Part shown: positions 53,008 through 62,199 of the stretch, piece by piece
Layout: each line of letters opens with the position of its first letter
Position numbering within the stretch: the first letter of the stretch is position 1
NCBI RefSeq assembly: GCF_041080835.1
Contig: NZ_CP129683.1
Span: 1,860,001 to 1,924,000 of the forward strand
From: Bifidobacterium sp. WK012_4_13
Lineage (GTDB): Bacteria; Actinomycetota; Actinomycetes; Actinomycetales; Bifidobacteriaceae
Direction of reading: 5' to 3'
Length of the DNA: 64,000 nucleotides
The notes under the pieces: model-generated
Seen by the model: only the letters and a program-made list of their open reading frames with translations
Database searches by the model: none
Told to the model about the DNA's origin: nothing
Program-made: the position numbers and the translations under genes

Positions 53008-55743
53008 ATGGGACTTGCATTATATCGACGGTATCGTCCGGATACATTTGCTTCGGTCATTGGGCAGAATCAAGTGACCGTTCCTCTTTCGAGGGCCTTG
53101 GACTCTGGCAAGCTTACTCATGCCTATCTGTTTTCAGGCCCGCGAGGCTGTGGCAAGACCAGCTGCGCCCGTATTCTTGCACGATGCATCAACTGCGAGA
53201 AGGGGCCCACAAGCCATCCTTGCGGTACCTGCGAGAGTTGCAGGGATCTGGCCACCGGCGGTCCCGGCTCGATTGATGTGGTAGAGATCGACGCTGCCAG
53301 TCACAACGGCGTTGACGATGCGCGTGAGCTGCGCGAACGCGCAGGTTTCGCGCCTGCAAGGGATCGATACAAGATATTCATACTCGATGAGGCCCATATG
53401 GTCACCCAGCAGGGTTTCAATGCGTTGCTGAAAATCGTCGAGGAGCCTCCCGAGCATGTCATCTTCATCTTTGCTACGACAGAGCCGGACAAGGTGATTG
53501 GCACCATCCGTTCAAGGACGCACCACTATCCATTCCGTCTGGTTCCGCCCGAGATAATGGGACCTTACCTTGAGCAGGTCTGCGCCAAGGAGCATGTCAA
53601 GGCAGGTTCGGGGGTCTTGCGGCTTGCCATGCGGGCAGGTGGCGGTTCGGTAAGGGACACGATGTCCGTGCTCGACCAGCTCATGGTAGGTGCCGAGGAT
53701 GGTGTCATCACGCATGAGGCTGCGAGTGCATTGCTTGGTTTCACTCCCGATGCGATGATTTCCGAATCGATAGATGCCATTGCCCAGCAGAATGGCGAGG
53801 CTCTCTATGGTGTGATCGAGAAGGTCGTCATTGGAGGATTCGATCCGAAGCGATTCGTCGAGGATCTGCTGTCACGGATTCGTGACCTTCTTGTGGTTGC
53901 GGTGGGAGGATCCAAGGCACGGACTGTTTTGGAATCCGACGACGATAATGAGGATTTTTCGGAGTTGCAGCGTCAGAGTGAGTCCCTTGGGTTGCGTTCG
54001 CTGAATGATATCGCCGACGCCATCAATGCGGCGCTGTCCAACATGGGCGGCGCCATCTCTCCTCGAATGCGCTTGGAACTGCTGGCTGCGAGAATCCTTG
54101 CCATGCGGGCCGATGAGCTTCATCCGCAGTCGAATGCTCCATCGGATCAGGCGGCTGAGAGGCCGCAGCATGCTGGCCGGGCAAACCGCTCTGGAGCCGA
54201 TGGAGAAGCCAGCCGCAGTGGTTCGGGATTCATCGGTTCGCAGCGCAACGCGGAAGTGCCGAAGACGGCAAAAGATGCCGAAGACGGCCAGTCCATGGCC
54301 ATCGACGAGGCTCCGGTCAATGCTGCGGTCAGCGGTGAATCGCATCAGGAGGTGTCCTCTGCGGCTTCGCAGGAGCTTGGATCGAATGCCGCCCCCAGTG
54401 CCGCGACCGGCAGCGGGCAGACAGGTGATGGCGGCACTCGCAGCGATGCGGGCAACATGTCTGAAACTGCTCAAACTGCTCAAACTGCTCAAACGAGTGC
54501 CATCGGCACCGACGAACGATGGGATGCATTGGTCAGCGCTCTGCCAGGCGATGTCAGGGAATATGTCGATAGGGGCAGAGTGCCCTCCGTGAAACTGATG
54601 GACGCGCCGAAGGGCAGAAAGCGTCTGCTGATGACCTTCGATGTGCCACTGAGCCAGCATGCCTTCGCACTCGCGGTCTCACGTGAATCGGTTCATGGCC
54701 AGACAAGCGTGCCGAAGATAGTGATGCATGCCGTTCAGCAGGCATTCGATACGGAGACCATGATTTTCCCCTCCGGTGTGGCAGCAAATGGTGAGCAGGT
54801 CGGTTCGACCCGAAGAATGTCTCCCGAACAGGTCGCGAACGTCAAGCGTCAGATAGCCTTGCAGAAGGCGGGTCTTTCGGCATCGAACCTTGGTTCCGCG
54901 ATGAAGCCCGTGGCGAGTTCGCACAACGAGGCAACCAGGCAGAACCATGGAGGGGCGGCCTCGCAGGGGCATGCCGATTCGCCGACGGATGGCCATCATC
55001 GAAAGCGTCCGCAAGGCGGTAATGACGGTCATGGCAGTCAGAATGCCGCGAATCCCCATGGTGTTCGGGATTCGCGGGTTGTCGAGAGCGAGCAGGGCTG
55101 GCCAATGCCTCATGGCAATGAGCATGCCGGACGAACCGAGAGTTCCAATCGTTCGGATGACTTGCGGCACTCGCATAACGTCAAGCATGTCGCGTTGCCG
55201 GACCTGAACAATTCGGATGACCCGTGGGCTCCCACGGTCGCAGCGGATTCGAATCCTTCACAGACAGCTGAGACGAATCCGAGTGGACAGCCTGACGCCA
55301 ATGACGCCGGCACGAACTCAGCAACCGGTGCAGTCTCAGCAGCCAGCGCAGCCTCCACGCCAGGTCCAGTCTCCACCGCAGCTGCATACTCCGCGACAGG
55401 TTCAGGATCCGTGCCAGCTTCGGACGACAGATCGAGGGGCTCGGTGCAGGCTGCGAAGTCCAGGCCAACCCAGCTCGTGCGCGTAGACATGTCTGAGAAC
55501 GGCCAGGACGGCCCGCATGCGGAGCCGCAGGGGAACGCTCATTCGGAAAAGCGAATGGATCCCTCGCAAGACACCTATTCCATGGACGATCCTGCGCTCA
55601 ACACGGATCAATCCCTGAATATGGACGATATCAGGCAATTGTTCAACGTAAAGAAGATAGAGGAATTCGCAGCGGACGATCCGAAGAATCCAAGGAATGT
55701 CCAGCGCCGCAACAACCAACAGCATGCACAGGGGAATGAGTAA
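53008..55743 (+). CDS. dnaX: DNA polymerase III subunits gamma/tau
   Basis: A 911-residue clamp-loader protein. Walker A GPRGCGKT, the zinc-binding cysteines (CINCEKG, CGTCESC), DEAHMV and the [15 protein letters not shown] sensor region are intact, then the clamp-loader domain III (to about residue 375). From about residue 380 on, long Ser/Ala/Gly/Asn-rich disordered stretches flank a smaller folded segment (about 505-620). ACTGCTCAA is repeated three times in the linker. ATG 53008 was chosen, since an earlier Met adds 15 unlikely residues. I saw no slippery site for programmed frameshifting. Confidence 0.96.
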   Translation: MGLALYRRYRPDTFASVIGQNQVTVPLSRALDSGKLTHAYLFSGPRGCGKTSCARILARCINCEKGPTSHPCGTCESCRDLATGGPGSIDVVEIDAASHNGVDDARELRERAGFAPARDRYKIFILDEAHMVTQQGFNALLKIVEEPPEHVIFIFATTEPDKVIGTIRSRTHHYPFRLVPPEIMGPYLEQVCAKEHVKAGSGVLRLAMRAGGGSVRDTMSVLDQLMVGAEDGVITHEAASALLGFTPDAMISESIDAIAQQNGEALYGVIEKVVIGGFDPKRFVEDLLSRIRDLLVVAVGGSKARTVLESDDDNEDFSELQRQSESLGLRSLNDIADAINAALSNMGGAISPRMRLELLAARILAMRADELHPQSNAPSDQAAERPQHAGRANRSGADGEASRSGSGFIGSQRNAEVPKTAKDAEDGQSMAIDEAPVNAAVSGESHQEVSSAASQELGSNAAPSAATGSGQTGDGGTRSDAGNMSETAQTAQTAQTSAIGTDERWDALVSALPGDVREYVDRGRVPSVKLMDAPKGRKRLLMTFDVPLSQHAFALAVSRESVHGQTSVPKIVMHAVQQAFDTETMIFPSGVAANGEQVGSTRRMSPEQVANVKRQIALQKAGLSASNLGSAMKPVASSHNEATRQNHGGAASQGHADSPTDGHHRKRPQGGNDGHGSQNAANPHGVRDSRVVESEQGWPMPHGNEHAGRTESSNRSDDLRHSHNVKHVALPDLNNSDDPWAPTVAADSNPSQTAETNPSGQPDANDAGTNSATGAVSAASAASTPGPVSTAAAYSATGSGSVPASDDRSRGSVQAAKSRPTQLVRVDMSENGQDGPHAEPQGNAHSEKRMDPSQDTYSMDDPALNTDQSLNMDDIRQLFNVKKIEEFAADDPKNPRNVQRRNNQQHAQGNE
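54466..54492 (+). repeat. 9-bp tandem repeat inside dnaX
   Basis: Three perfect copies of ACTGCTCAA encode Thr-Ala-Gln repeats in the disordered linker of DnaX. Confidence 0.85.
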
Positions 55744-56345
55744 TGGCACTCGCTTATGATGGGGCAATCCAGCAACTGATAGATTCTTTCGCACGGTTGC
55801 CGGGAATCGGTCCGAAGGGTGCGCAGAGGATAGCGTTCTATCTGCTTGGCGCCGACCAGCAGGAGGCACAGGGGCTCGCTGATGCGATAACGACGGTGAA
55901 GGCCAGAGTGAGATTCTGCGAGATCTGCGGAAACGTATGTGAGACAAGCCCATGCTCGGTTTGTTCCGATCCACGGCGCGACCACGGCACGATCTGCGTG
56001 GTCGAAGAGCCAAAGGACGTGATGAGCATCGAGCGGACGCGCGAGTTCCAAGGTGTATATCATGTGCTCGGCGGCGCCATCAATCCGATGTCGAACATCG
56101 GTCCCGCCGATTTGAGGATTCCCAGTCTTCTGGAGCGTCTGAAGACGAACGAGGTCAAGGAGATCATACTCGCGCTGGACCCGAATATCGAAGGTGAGGC
56201 GACGACGACATATCTCAGTCGATTGCTCCTTCCCCTCGAGATCAAGGTGACGCGTTTGGCCAGTGGACTGCCAGTCGGCAGCGATTTGGAATACGCCGAC
56301 GAGGTCACGCTCGGCCGTGCCCTGTCCGGCAGACGTCCGGCATGA
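55743..56345 (+). CDS. recR: Recombination mediator RecR
   Basis: A 200-residue protein that with RecF/RecO loads RecA on gapped DNA. The zinc finger is [16 protein letters not shown], the Toprim domain starts at [16 protein letters not shown], and [15 protein letters not shown] is the helix-hairpin-helix. Its ATG shares one base with the dnaX stop (TAATG). This dnaX-recR pairing is widespread. Confidence 0.97.
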   Translation: MALAYDGAIQQLIDSFARLPGIGPKGAQRIAFYLLGADQQEAQGLADAITTVKARVRFCEICGNVCETSPCSVCSDPRRDHGTICVVEEPKDVMSIERTREFQGVYHVLGGAINPMSNIGPADLRIPSLLERLKTNEVKEIILALDPNIEGEATTTYLSRLLLPLEIKVTRLASGLPVGSDLEYADEVTLGRALSGRRPA

Positions 56346-56455
56346 TTCTGCCCGTCTGGACAAGATGGTCAGCTTTGCCCACCTGGAATGTATAATCGTT
56401 GCAACTGAAGAGAAAATGTCGTGCCTGATGAGTTCGGCTGTGAGATTGGATTGAT

Positions 56456-57217
56456 GTGTCACTTATCGTTCAGAAGTATGGCGGCTCCTCCGTCGCAGAT
56501 TCCGATTCGATCAAAAGGGTCGCAAAGCGAATCATTACCACAAAGAAGGCCGGGCATGACGTTGCCGTGGTCGTCTCTGCCATGGGGGACACGACTGACG
56601 ATCTGATCGACCAGGCAATGGACATCGATTCGAATCCTCCCGCTCGCGAGATGGACATGCTCATGACAGCCGGTGAGCGGATTTCAATGAGTCTGCTTGC
56701 AATGGCAATCCATGCCCAAGGGGAGAAGGCCAATTCCTTCACCGGCTCTCAGGCGGGCTTCGTCACGGATGCCAGATACGGCGCCGCCCACATCCGCTCG
56801 GTAAAGCCTCAGCGTGTTGCTCGAGCGCTTTCAAAGGGCAACGTCGGGATTGTGGCTGGCTTCCAGGGGGTGAGCACTGAGGGCGATGCCACGACGCTTG
56901 GGCGAGGTGGTTCCGATACGTCGGCAGTCGCCTTGGCGGTGGCACTGGGTGCGGACGTGTGCGAGATATACACCGACGTCGACGGTGTGTTCACAGCCGA
57001 TCCTCGCATCGTGCCGACGGCACGTCGCATTCCCTCGCTGTCATACGATGAGATGATGGAGATGGCGGCTTCGGGAACCAAGGTTCTTGCCCTGCGCTGC
57101 GTCGAATACGCTCAACGATTCGGCATGCCTCTGCATGTGCGCAGTTCCTTCTCGCATCGTCCAGGAACGCTGATCCTTCCCCAGAGGATGGATCCGTCTC
57201 GCATTCCGAACGTTTGA
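56456..57217 (+). CDS. lysC: Aspartate kinase, catalytic part only
   Basis: A 253-residue aspartokinase catalytic domain: [11 protein letters not shown], then [38 protein letters not shown] and [15 protein letters not shown]. It starts with GTG. The protein ends after [13 protein letters not shown], where usual enzymes continue into two ACT domains; these are encoded by the next gene 101 bases on. So the enzyme is split into two polypeptides rather than using an internal start. It catalyses the first step to lysine, threonine and methionine. Confidence 0.94.
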   Translation: MSLIVQKYGGSSVADSDSIKRVAKRIITTKKAGHDVAVVVSAMGDTTDDLIDQAMDIDSNPPAREMDMLMTAGERISMSLLAMAIHAQGEKANSFTGSQAGFVTDARYGAAHIRSVKPQRVARALSKGNVGIVAGFQGVSTEGDATTLGRGGSDTSAVALAVALGADVCEIYTDVDGVFTADPRIVPTARRIPSLSYDEMMEMAASGTKVLALRCVEYAQRFGMPLHVRSSFSHRPGTLILPQRMDPSRIPNV

Positions 57218-57318
57218 CCACTCGTCTGCGGTGATATACCACAATTGCATAGACGCGGTGAGAACATCTACCATAAGCGGTATCAGGGTTTCAGCAGTAT
57301 CGGCAAGACAATGAAGGC

Positions 57319-57903
57319 ATGAAGATTATGACTAACAAAGAAGCAGGCAAGTCCATGGGCGAGCTGTTCCCAGATCTGAACGGCCCCGAGTCGCCTGTCA
57401 TCTCGGGGGTTGCGCATGACAGCACTGAGGCCCAGGTGACGCTTCGAGCCGTGCCTGATCGTCCGGGCGTGGCAGCTGAGCTGTTCACCGTTCTGGCAGA
57501 GGGTGGCATCAACATCGACATGATCGTGCAGGCTGGTGCGGAGACGGGGACTGCCGACATCTCATTTACGATGCCGGAGTCGCAGACGAAGACCGTCACT
57601 GAGATTCTTGAACGTCGTGAGAACGAGGAGTGGAATTCCACAGGCATCGAGGTGAATCCCGAGGTCGGCAAGGTGACCCTCGTCGGGGTGGGAATGAAGA
57701 ATCATTCCGGCATCACGGCCACGTATTTCAAGGCCTTGAGCGATGAGAACATCAATGTGCTGATGATTTCGACATCGGAGATTCGCATCTCTGCACTGGT
57801 GCCGCTCAACGACCTCGAGAATGCCGTGCGCGCAATCCATACCGCATTCAATCTCGATGCCGATCAAGTCGAAGCCGTCGTCTATGGAGGGACAGGACGC
57901 TGA
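57319..57903 (+). CDS. Aspartate kinase, regulatory ACT part
   Basis: A 194-residue protein made of two ACT domains (AQVTLRAVPDRPGVAAELFTVLAEGGINIDMIVQ and KVTLVGVGMKNHSGITATYFKALSDENINVLMISTSEIRISALV). It matches the beta subunit of actinobacterial aspartokinases, which carries the lysine/threonine feedback site. Here it has its own gene. The start could be the first (57319) or second Met (57328). asd follows after one base, with the ribosome binding site inside this gene. Confidence 0.92.
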   Translation: MKIMTNKEAGKSMGELFPDLNGPESPVISGVAHDSTEAQVTLRAVPDRPGVAAELFTVLAEGGINIDMIVQAGAETGTADISFTMPESQTKTVTEILERRENEEWNSTGIEVNPEVGKVTLVGVGMKNHSGITATYFKALSDENINVLMISTSEIRISALVPLNDLENAVRAIHTAFNLDADQVEAVVYGGTGR

Positions 57904-57904
57904 A

Positions 57905-58969
57905 ATGACCTTAATCAATGAACAGGGAATCAATGTAGCGGTGCTTGGAGCGACGGGCCAGGTCGGCATGGTGATGCGCCGAATATTGGCCGACCGCAGG
58001 TTCCCAGTGAAAAATCTGCGTTTTCTCGCTTCTTCTCATTCGGCTGGAACCGTCTTGGATTGGTGCGGCAGGAAGATAACCGTCGAAGACGTCGAAAAGG
58101 CCGACCTGAGCGGCATCGATATCGCCATCTTCTCTGCCGGTGGCGGCACTTCGAAGGTCTGGGCGCCACGCTTTGCCGAAAAGGGCGCCTACGTCGTTGA
58201 CAACTCATCGCAGTGGCGTCTGCATGACGATGTTCCACTGGTGGTCTCCGAAGTCAATCCTGACGACCTGGACGATATTCCGCGCAGAATAGTCGCCAAT
58301 CCGAACTGCACGACCATGGCCTGCATGCCGGTGCTGAAGCCTCTTTCGGATGCATTCGGCCTCAGCCGCCTCATCGTGTCCTCGTATCAGGCAGTTTCCG
58401 GAGCGGGGCGGGCCGGAGCGCTGCAGCTGATGAACGAGGCCAAGGCAGCGCTTGACCAGGGTGCAGACAGGCTCGTATTCGATGGCTCGGCGATTGACTT
58501 CCCCAAGCCGACGAAGGTCGCACGCACCATTGCGTTCGATGTCGTGCCCTTCATCGGAGCGATAGTCGACGATGGCAGCGAGGAGACGGACGAGGAGCAG
58601 AAGCTGCGAAATGAGAGCCGCAAGATCCTGCATCTGCCTGAGCTTGCCGCATCATGCACCTGCGTGCGCGTCGGGGTGTTCACTGCGCACGGCATGAGCG
58701 TCAATGCCGAGTTTGAAGACGATGTCACTCCTGACGATGCCAGAGCGGTGCTGGCAAAGGCGCAGAATGTGACCATCACCGACATTCCCACACCTTTGCA
58801 GGCTGCAGGGCGGGATGTGAGCTTCGTCGGGCGCATTCGTCAGGACCAGGCAGTCCCAGGGCACAAGGGTCTGTCCATGTTCATCACGAGCGACAATCTG
58901 CGCAAGGGCGCTGCCCTGAATGCGATACAGATCGCGGAGATAATCGCGAGCAAGCATTTCGCCGCCTGA
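57905..58969 (+). CDS. asd: Aspartate-semialdehyde dehydrogenase
   Basis: A 354-residue NADPH enzyme that reduces aspartyl phosphate. NADP motif GATGQVGMVMRRIL, active-site Cys in ANPNCTTMACMPVL, and the catalytic His in RVGVFTAHGMSVNAEF. ATG 57905 follows the ACT-protein stop after a single base, with GGAGGGA twelve bases upstream. Operon with the split aspartokinase. Confidence 0.97.
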   Translation: MTLINEQGINVAVLGATGQVGMVMRRILADRRFPVKNLRFLASSHSAGTVLDWCGRKITVEDVEKADLSGIDIAIFSAGGGTSKVWAPRFAEKGAYVVDNSSQWRLHDDVPLVVSEVNPDDLDDIPRRIVANPNCTTMACMPVLKPLSDAFGLSRLIVSSYQAVSGAGRAGALQLMNEAKAALDQGADRLVFDGSAIDFPKPTKVARTIAFDVVPFIGAIVDDGSEETDEEQKLRNESRKILHLPELAASCTCVRVGVFTAHGMSVNAEFEDDVTPDDARAVLAKAQNVTITDIPTPLQAAGRDVSFVGRIRQDQAVPGHKGLSMFITSDNLRKGAALNAIQIAEIIASKHFAA

Positions 58970-59079
58970 ACTGGGTTGCGCCACTCTTCCCAGCCAGGTA
59001 GTTTCATCTATACACGCCTTGAAAGGCAGAGCGCATGCGTGTGCATGCCGAGGCGGACGTTGGCGAGGGGGAATCGGAT

Positions 59080-59700
59080 ATGTCGAAGGCAGCGGATGAG
59101 GCTCAAAGGCAGCTTGATAGAATCGTGGCTCTGGGATACCCCGATGTGGCTGATATGAGCGATCCTGCGTTTCGGGCGCTCGCAAAGCCCATCATCCATG
59201 CTCTCGAAGGCGCCGAGCTGAATGTCGGATTCGTTCTGGTGCCAACGCGTGAGCTGGTGTCCCCAGAGTCGCTGATCGCACGGACGAGCATCAACCGGAT
59301 GGCCGGATTCACCACATTGCCGCCGAGGGACATCATCTCGTTCACGCCCCAGCATGGCTTCGAACCGCCCGAAGGGCCTTTCTACATCGTGCTCGATCCC
59401 CATACCGGAACCTCATACGTCAACCGTGAACCCGATGTCGCCAGAAAGCTCATCGATTCCGATGACCGGCTGCCTCTGACGCTTGAGGAAGGTCTTGCCA
59501 TCGCCACGCAGCACCCGAACTGGCTGCTTGAAAAGAACGGCTTCAACCTGCTTGGCTCCCGCAGTCCGGATGGACGCGTCCCCAGCATCTGGATGAGTCA
59601 GAATGCGCCGCGGCTGGCTTCGGTCTGGCCAAACTCAAGACACACCTGGCTTGGCAACGCCTACTGCATGGGACGTCAAGGCATCAGTCTGTTCCACTGA
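59080..59700 (+). CDS. DUF5701 family protein
   Basis: A 206-residue conserved actinobacterial protein of unknown function. The region NRMAGFTTLPPRDIISFTPQHGFEPPEGPFYIVLDPHTGTSYVNREPD and the C-terminal HTWLGNAYCMGRQGISLFH recall the family. No membrane segment or known active site is seen. I chose ATG 59080 (GAGGGGG upstream) over 59035. It lies between asd and leuA, its usual neighbourhood. Confidence 0.85.
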   Translation: MSKAADEAQRQLDRIVALGYPDVADMSDPAFRALAKPIIHALEGAELNVGFVLVPTRELVSPESLIARTSINRMAGFTTLPPRDIISFTPQHGFEPPEGPFYIVLDPHTGTSYVNREPDVARKLIDSDDRLPLTLEEGLAIATQHPNWLLEKNGFNLLGSRSPDGRVPSIWMSQNAPRLASVWPNSRHTWLGNAYCMGRQGISLFH

Positions 59701-59895
59701 TTCGCGTCCGTTGACATTGCCTTGTGGATGCGTCGATCCTGGGCGAAAGGCGGGTCGCGGGCGATTCCGAGTGCTGCCTCGCGTTCCTCGAAATGAACAC
59801 TCCGACCATCTTCACCATGGATTCTAGGTACAATGTCCGTTTGTCACGTGCAAAAACGCGCGTGCAACGACGTCTGAAGAGGCAAAGGAGGAAGT

Positions 59896-61809
59896 ATGGA
59901 TAACGATCACGCATCTGTGTTTGATTTGGCTGCAGAAGCTGCAGGCTCCAACGGAGGTAACAATGATCTGCTGCTGCCTCCCGCGCGATTCGTCGGAGCT
60001 CCGCAGAAGCCGAGCTCGATGCCATTCCACAAATACATCGCCTATGACAGGCAGGTTCCCTTCGAGTATCCTCAGCGCACCTGGCCGAACAACAAGCTCA
60101 TGAGAGCGCCGCGCTGGTGCTCGGTCGATCTGCGCGACGGCAATCAGGCCCTGGTCGACCCCATGGATCCCGAGCGCAAGCTTCGTTTCTGGAATCTGCT
60201 CATGAAGATGGGCTACAAAGAAGTAGAGGTGGGCTTCCCATCGGCTTCCTCCACTGACTACGATTTCATCAGGCTGCTCATCGAACGCGAGCTCATTCCC
60301 GATGACGTCACGATAGTAGTGCTTACCCAGGCCCGCGAACACTTGATTCGCAAGACTTACGAGGCCTTGCGCGGCGCGAAACGAGCGGTCGTGCACTTCT
60401 ACAACTCCGTTTCCGTGCTTCAGCGAGAGGTCGTGTTCCGCAAGGACAAGGCAGGCATCAAGCAGCTGGCCGTCGATGCGGCGAAACTCTGCAAATCCCT
60501 CGAAAAGGATGCTGGAGACACCGACATCTATTATGAATACTCTCCGGAATCGTTCTCTGGCGCGGAACCTGAATATTCACTCGAGGTCTGCGATGCGGTG
60601 ACTGACATCATTCAGCCGACGCCTGAGCACCCCATGATCATCAATCTGCCGAACACGGTGGAGATGACCACGGCGAACGTATTCGCCGATGAGGTCGAAT
60701 TCATTTCAAGAAATCTCCGGAATCGCGATTCGATCGTGCTTTCGCTCCATCCGCACAACGATGAGGGCATGGCGGTCGCTGCCACGGAGCTGGGAGTACT
60801 CGCCGGAGCGGACCGCGTCGAGGGCTGTCTGCTCGGCAACGGAGAACGAACCGGAAACGTCGATCTGTGCACGCTCGGCTTGAATCTTCTGGTTCAGGGC
60901 ATCGACCCGCAGATTGACTTCTCGGATATGCCCGAGATTCGCAGGACTGTCGAGTATTGCAACCAGATCAAGATTTCCGAACGTCACCCATATGCCGGGC
61001 ATTTCGTCTTCACCGCCTTCTCCGGCTCGCATCAGGATGCGATCAAGAAAGGCCTCGAAGCCCGCGAGCATGCGGCGATGCGAGCGAATGCGGATCTGTC
61101 GAACTATCTCTGGCTTGTCCCATATCTCCCCATCGATCCCAAGGATGTCGGAGGCAGCTACGAAGCGATCATCAGGGTCAATTCCCAGTCCGGCAAGGGC
61201 GGCATGGCATTCCTGCTCAAGTCGAATCATAATCTCGACCTTCCGAAGCGTCTGCAGGTCGAATTCGATCGGGTCGTGCAGCATTATGCAGACCAGACGA
61301 AGCGTGAAGTCCAGGACGAAGACATCTGGCGTCTGTTCAAGGACGAATACCTTCCCGTCGAGGCCTCTGGAAGCACGAGCACCGTTGCCAGCCAGGCTCT
61401 CGGCGACAAGGCCGATGCAAGCCTCGTTCGGTGGGGCAGGCTGAAGCTGCACAATGTCTCGGTGATGTCCGGGGAAGACGGCTCGGATACGATTCTGCAG
61501 GCATCCGTCATGGATCGTGGCGTTGGCGGTGACGGGGAAGCCGTCGAACGCAGCATCCGCGGCGAGGGAAACGGCCCGCTGGCCGCATTCCTGAATGCCT
61601 TGGAATCGCTCGACATCCGCGTTTCGGTTCAGGACTACGTCGAGCATGCGATGACCGCGGGAAGCGACGCGCTTGCTGCGTCATACATCGAATGCAAGGT
61701 CGGTTCGGACGACCAGTCACAGACCCTGTGGGGCGTCGGCATCGATTCGTCGATTACCACCAGCTCCCTGAAGGCCATAATCTCTGCGATCAACCGTTCC
61801 GAGCGCTGA
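59896..61809 (+). CDS. leuA: 2-isopropylmalate synthase
   Basis: A 637-residue enzyme, first step of leucine synthesis (2-oxoisovalerate plus acetyl-CoA). Catalytic barrel: DLRDGNQALVDPM, then EVGFPSASSTDYDF, LHPHNDEGMAVAATE and GNGERTGNVDLCTL. The C-terminal regulatory domain (about residues 500-637) is typical of the long actinobacterial/type 2 form, so leucine feedback is expected. AAAGGAGGAAG precedes the ATG. The 195-base leader has no Leu-rich leader peptide that I can see. Confidence 0.97.
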   Translation: MDNDHASVFDLAAEAAGSNGGNNDLLLPPARFVGAPQKPSSMPFHKYIAYDRQVPFEYPQRTWPNNKLMRAPRWCSVDLRDGNQALVDPMDPERKLRFWNLLMKMGYKEVEVGFPSASSTDYDFIRLLIERELIPDDVTIVVLTQAREHLIRKTYEALRGAKRAVVHFYNSVSVLQREVVFRKDKAGIKQLAVDAAKLCKSLEKDAGDTDIYYEYSPESFSGAEPEYSLEVCDAVTDIIQPTPEHPMIINLPNTVEMTTANVFADEVEFISRNLRNRDSIVLSLHPHNDEGMAVAATELGVLAGADRVEGCLLGNGERTGNVDLCTLGLNLLVQGIDPQIDFSDMPEIRRTVEYCNQIKISERHPYAGHFVFTAFSGSHQDAIKKGLEAREHAAMRANADLSNYLWLVPYLPIDPKDVGGSYEAIIRVNSQSGKGGMAFLLKSNHNLDLPKRLQVEFDRVVQHYADQTKREVQDEDIWRLFKDEYLPVEASGSTSTVASQALGDKADASLVRWGRLKLHNVSVMSGEDGSDTILQASVMDRGVGGDGEAVERSIRGEGNGPLAAFLNALESLDIRVSVQDYVEHAMTAGSDALAASYIECKVGSDDQSQTLWGVGIDSSITTSSLKAIISAINRSER

Positions 61810-62199
61810 TTCATCATCGGTGAGATAGGCCCCGCAACCAACGAATCCATGAATCCATGAATCCATGAATTCACGGTTGCGGGGCCTGTTGCCATAGCTT
61901 GGGTCAGGAACGGCCATCGTCGCTATATGGCGTAGAGGCTGGGACGGGCAGCCGGCATCCGCGCAGCGCCTAGCGCCTAGCGGAGTTTGCAGCGATCGGT
62001 TGGCTGTCGCGAAGACTTCTGGAAGGAAGCGCCCGCAACCAGACAATCCTCTGAAACTTTCAATCCGGGGGATTCCGGCGAGAATCCGCCAGGACTCCCT
62101 AAGATTCCAAGGGTATCCCTGATTCCCGTGATCTCCCTGATTCCCGTAATTCCCATGGACGATGGCAATCGAGAAGCATGTGACCCGAGCTGATGAGGG
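61810..62199. other. Intergenic region between leuA and the PBP gene
   Basis: It holds the leuA terminator (separate entry) with 8-bp repeats (GAATCCAT, three perfect copies at 61843-61866) in its loop. Two 18-bp units beginning TCCCTGATTCCCGT lie at 62116-62151. No gene is supported; it separates convergent genes. Confidence 0.6.
61828..61886. terminator. Hairpin terminator after leuA
   Basis: A 12-base GC-rich stem (GGCCCCGCAACC, 61828-61839, with 61875-61886) and a 35-base loop containing the GAATCCAT repeats. It has no long T-run, so it may act on both convergent transcripts. Confidence 0.6.

Noticed and set aside
53008..55743. Programmed frameshift making a short gamma form of DnaX
   Set aside because: No A-rich slippery heptamer followed by a stem-loop was found.
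59817..59903. Leader peptide before leuA
   Set aside because: A 28-codon Arg-rich frame overlaps the leuA start, but it has few Leu codons, no ribosome binding site and no attenuator structure.
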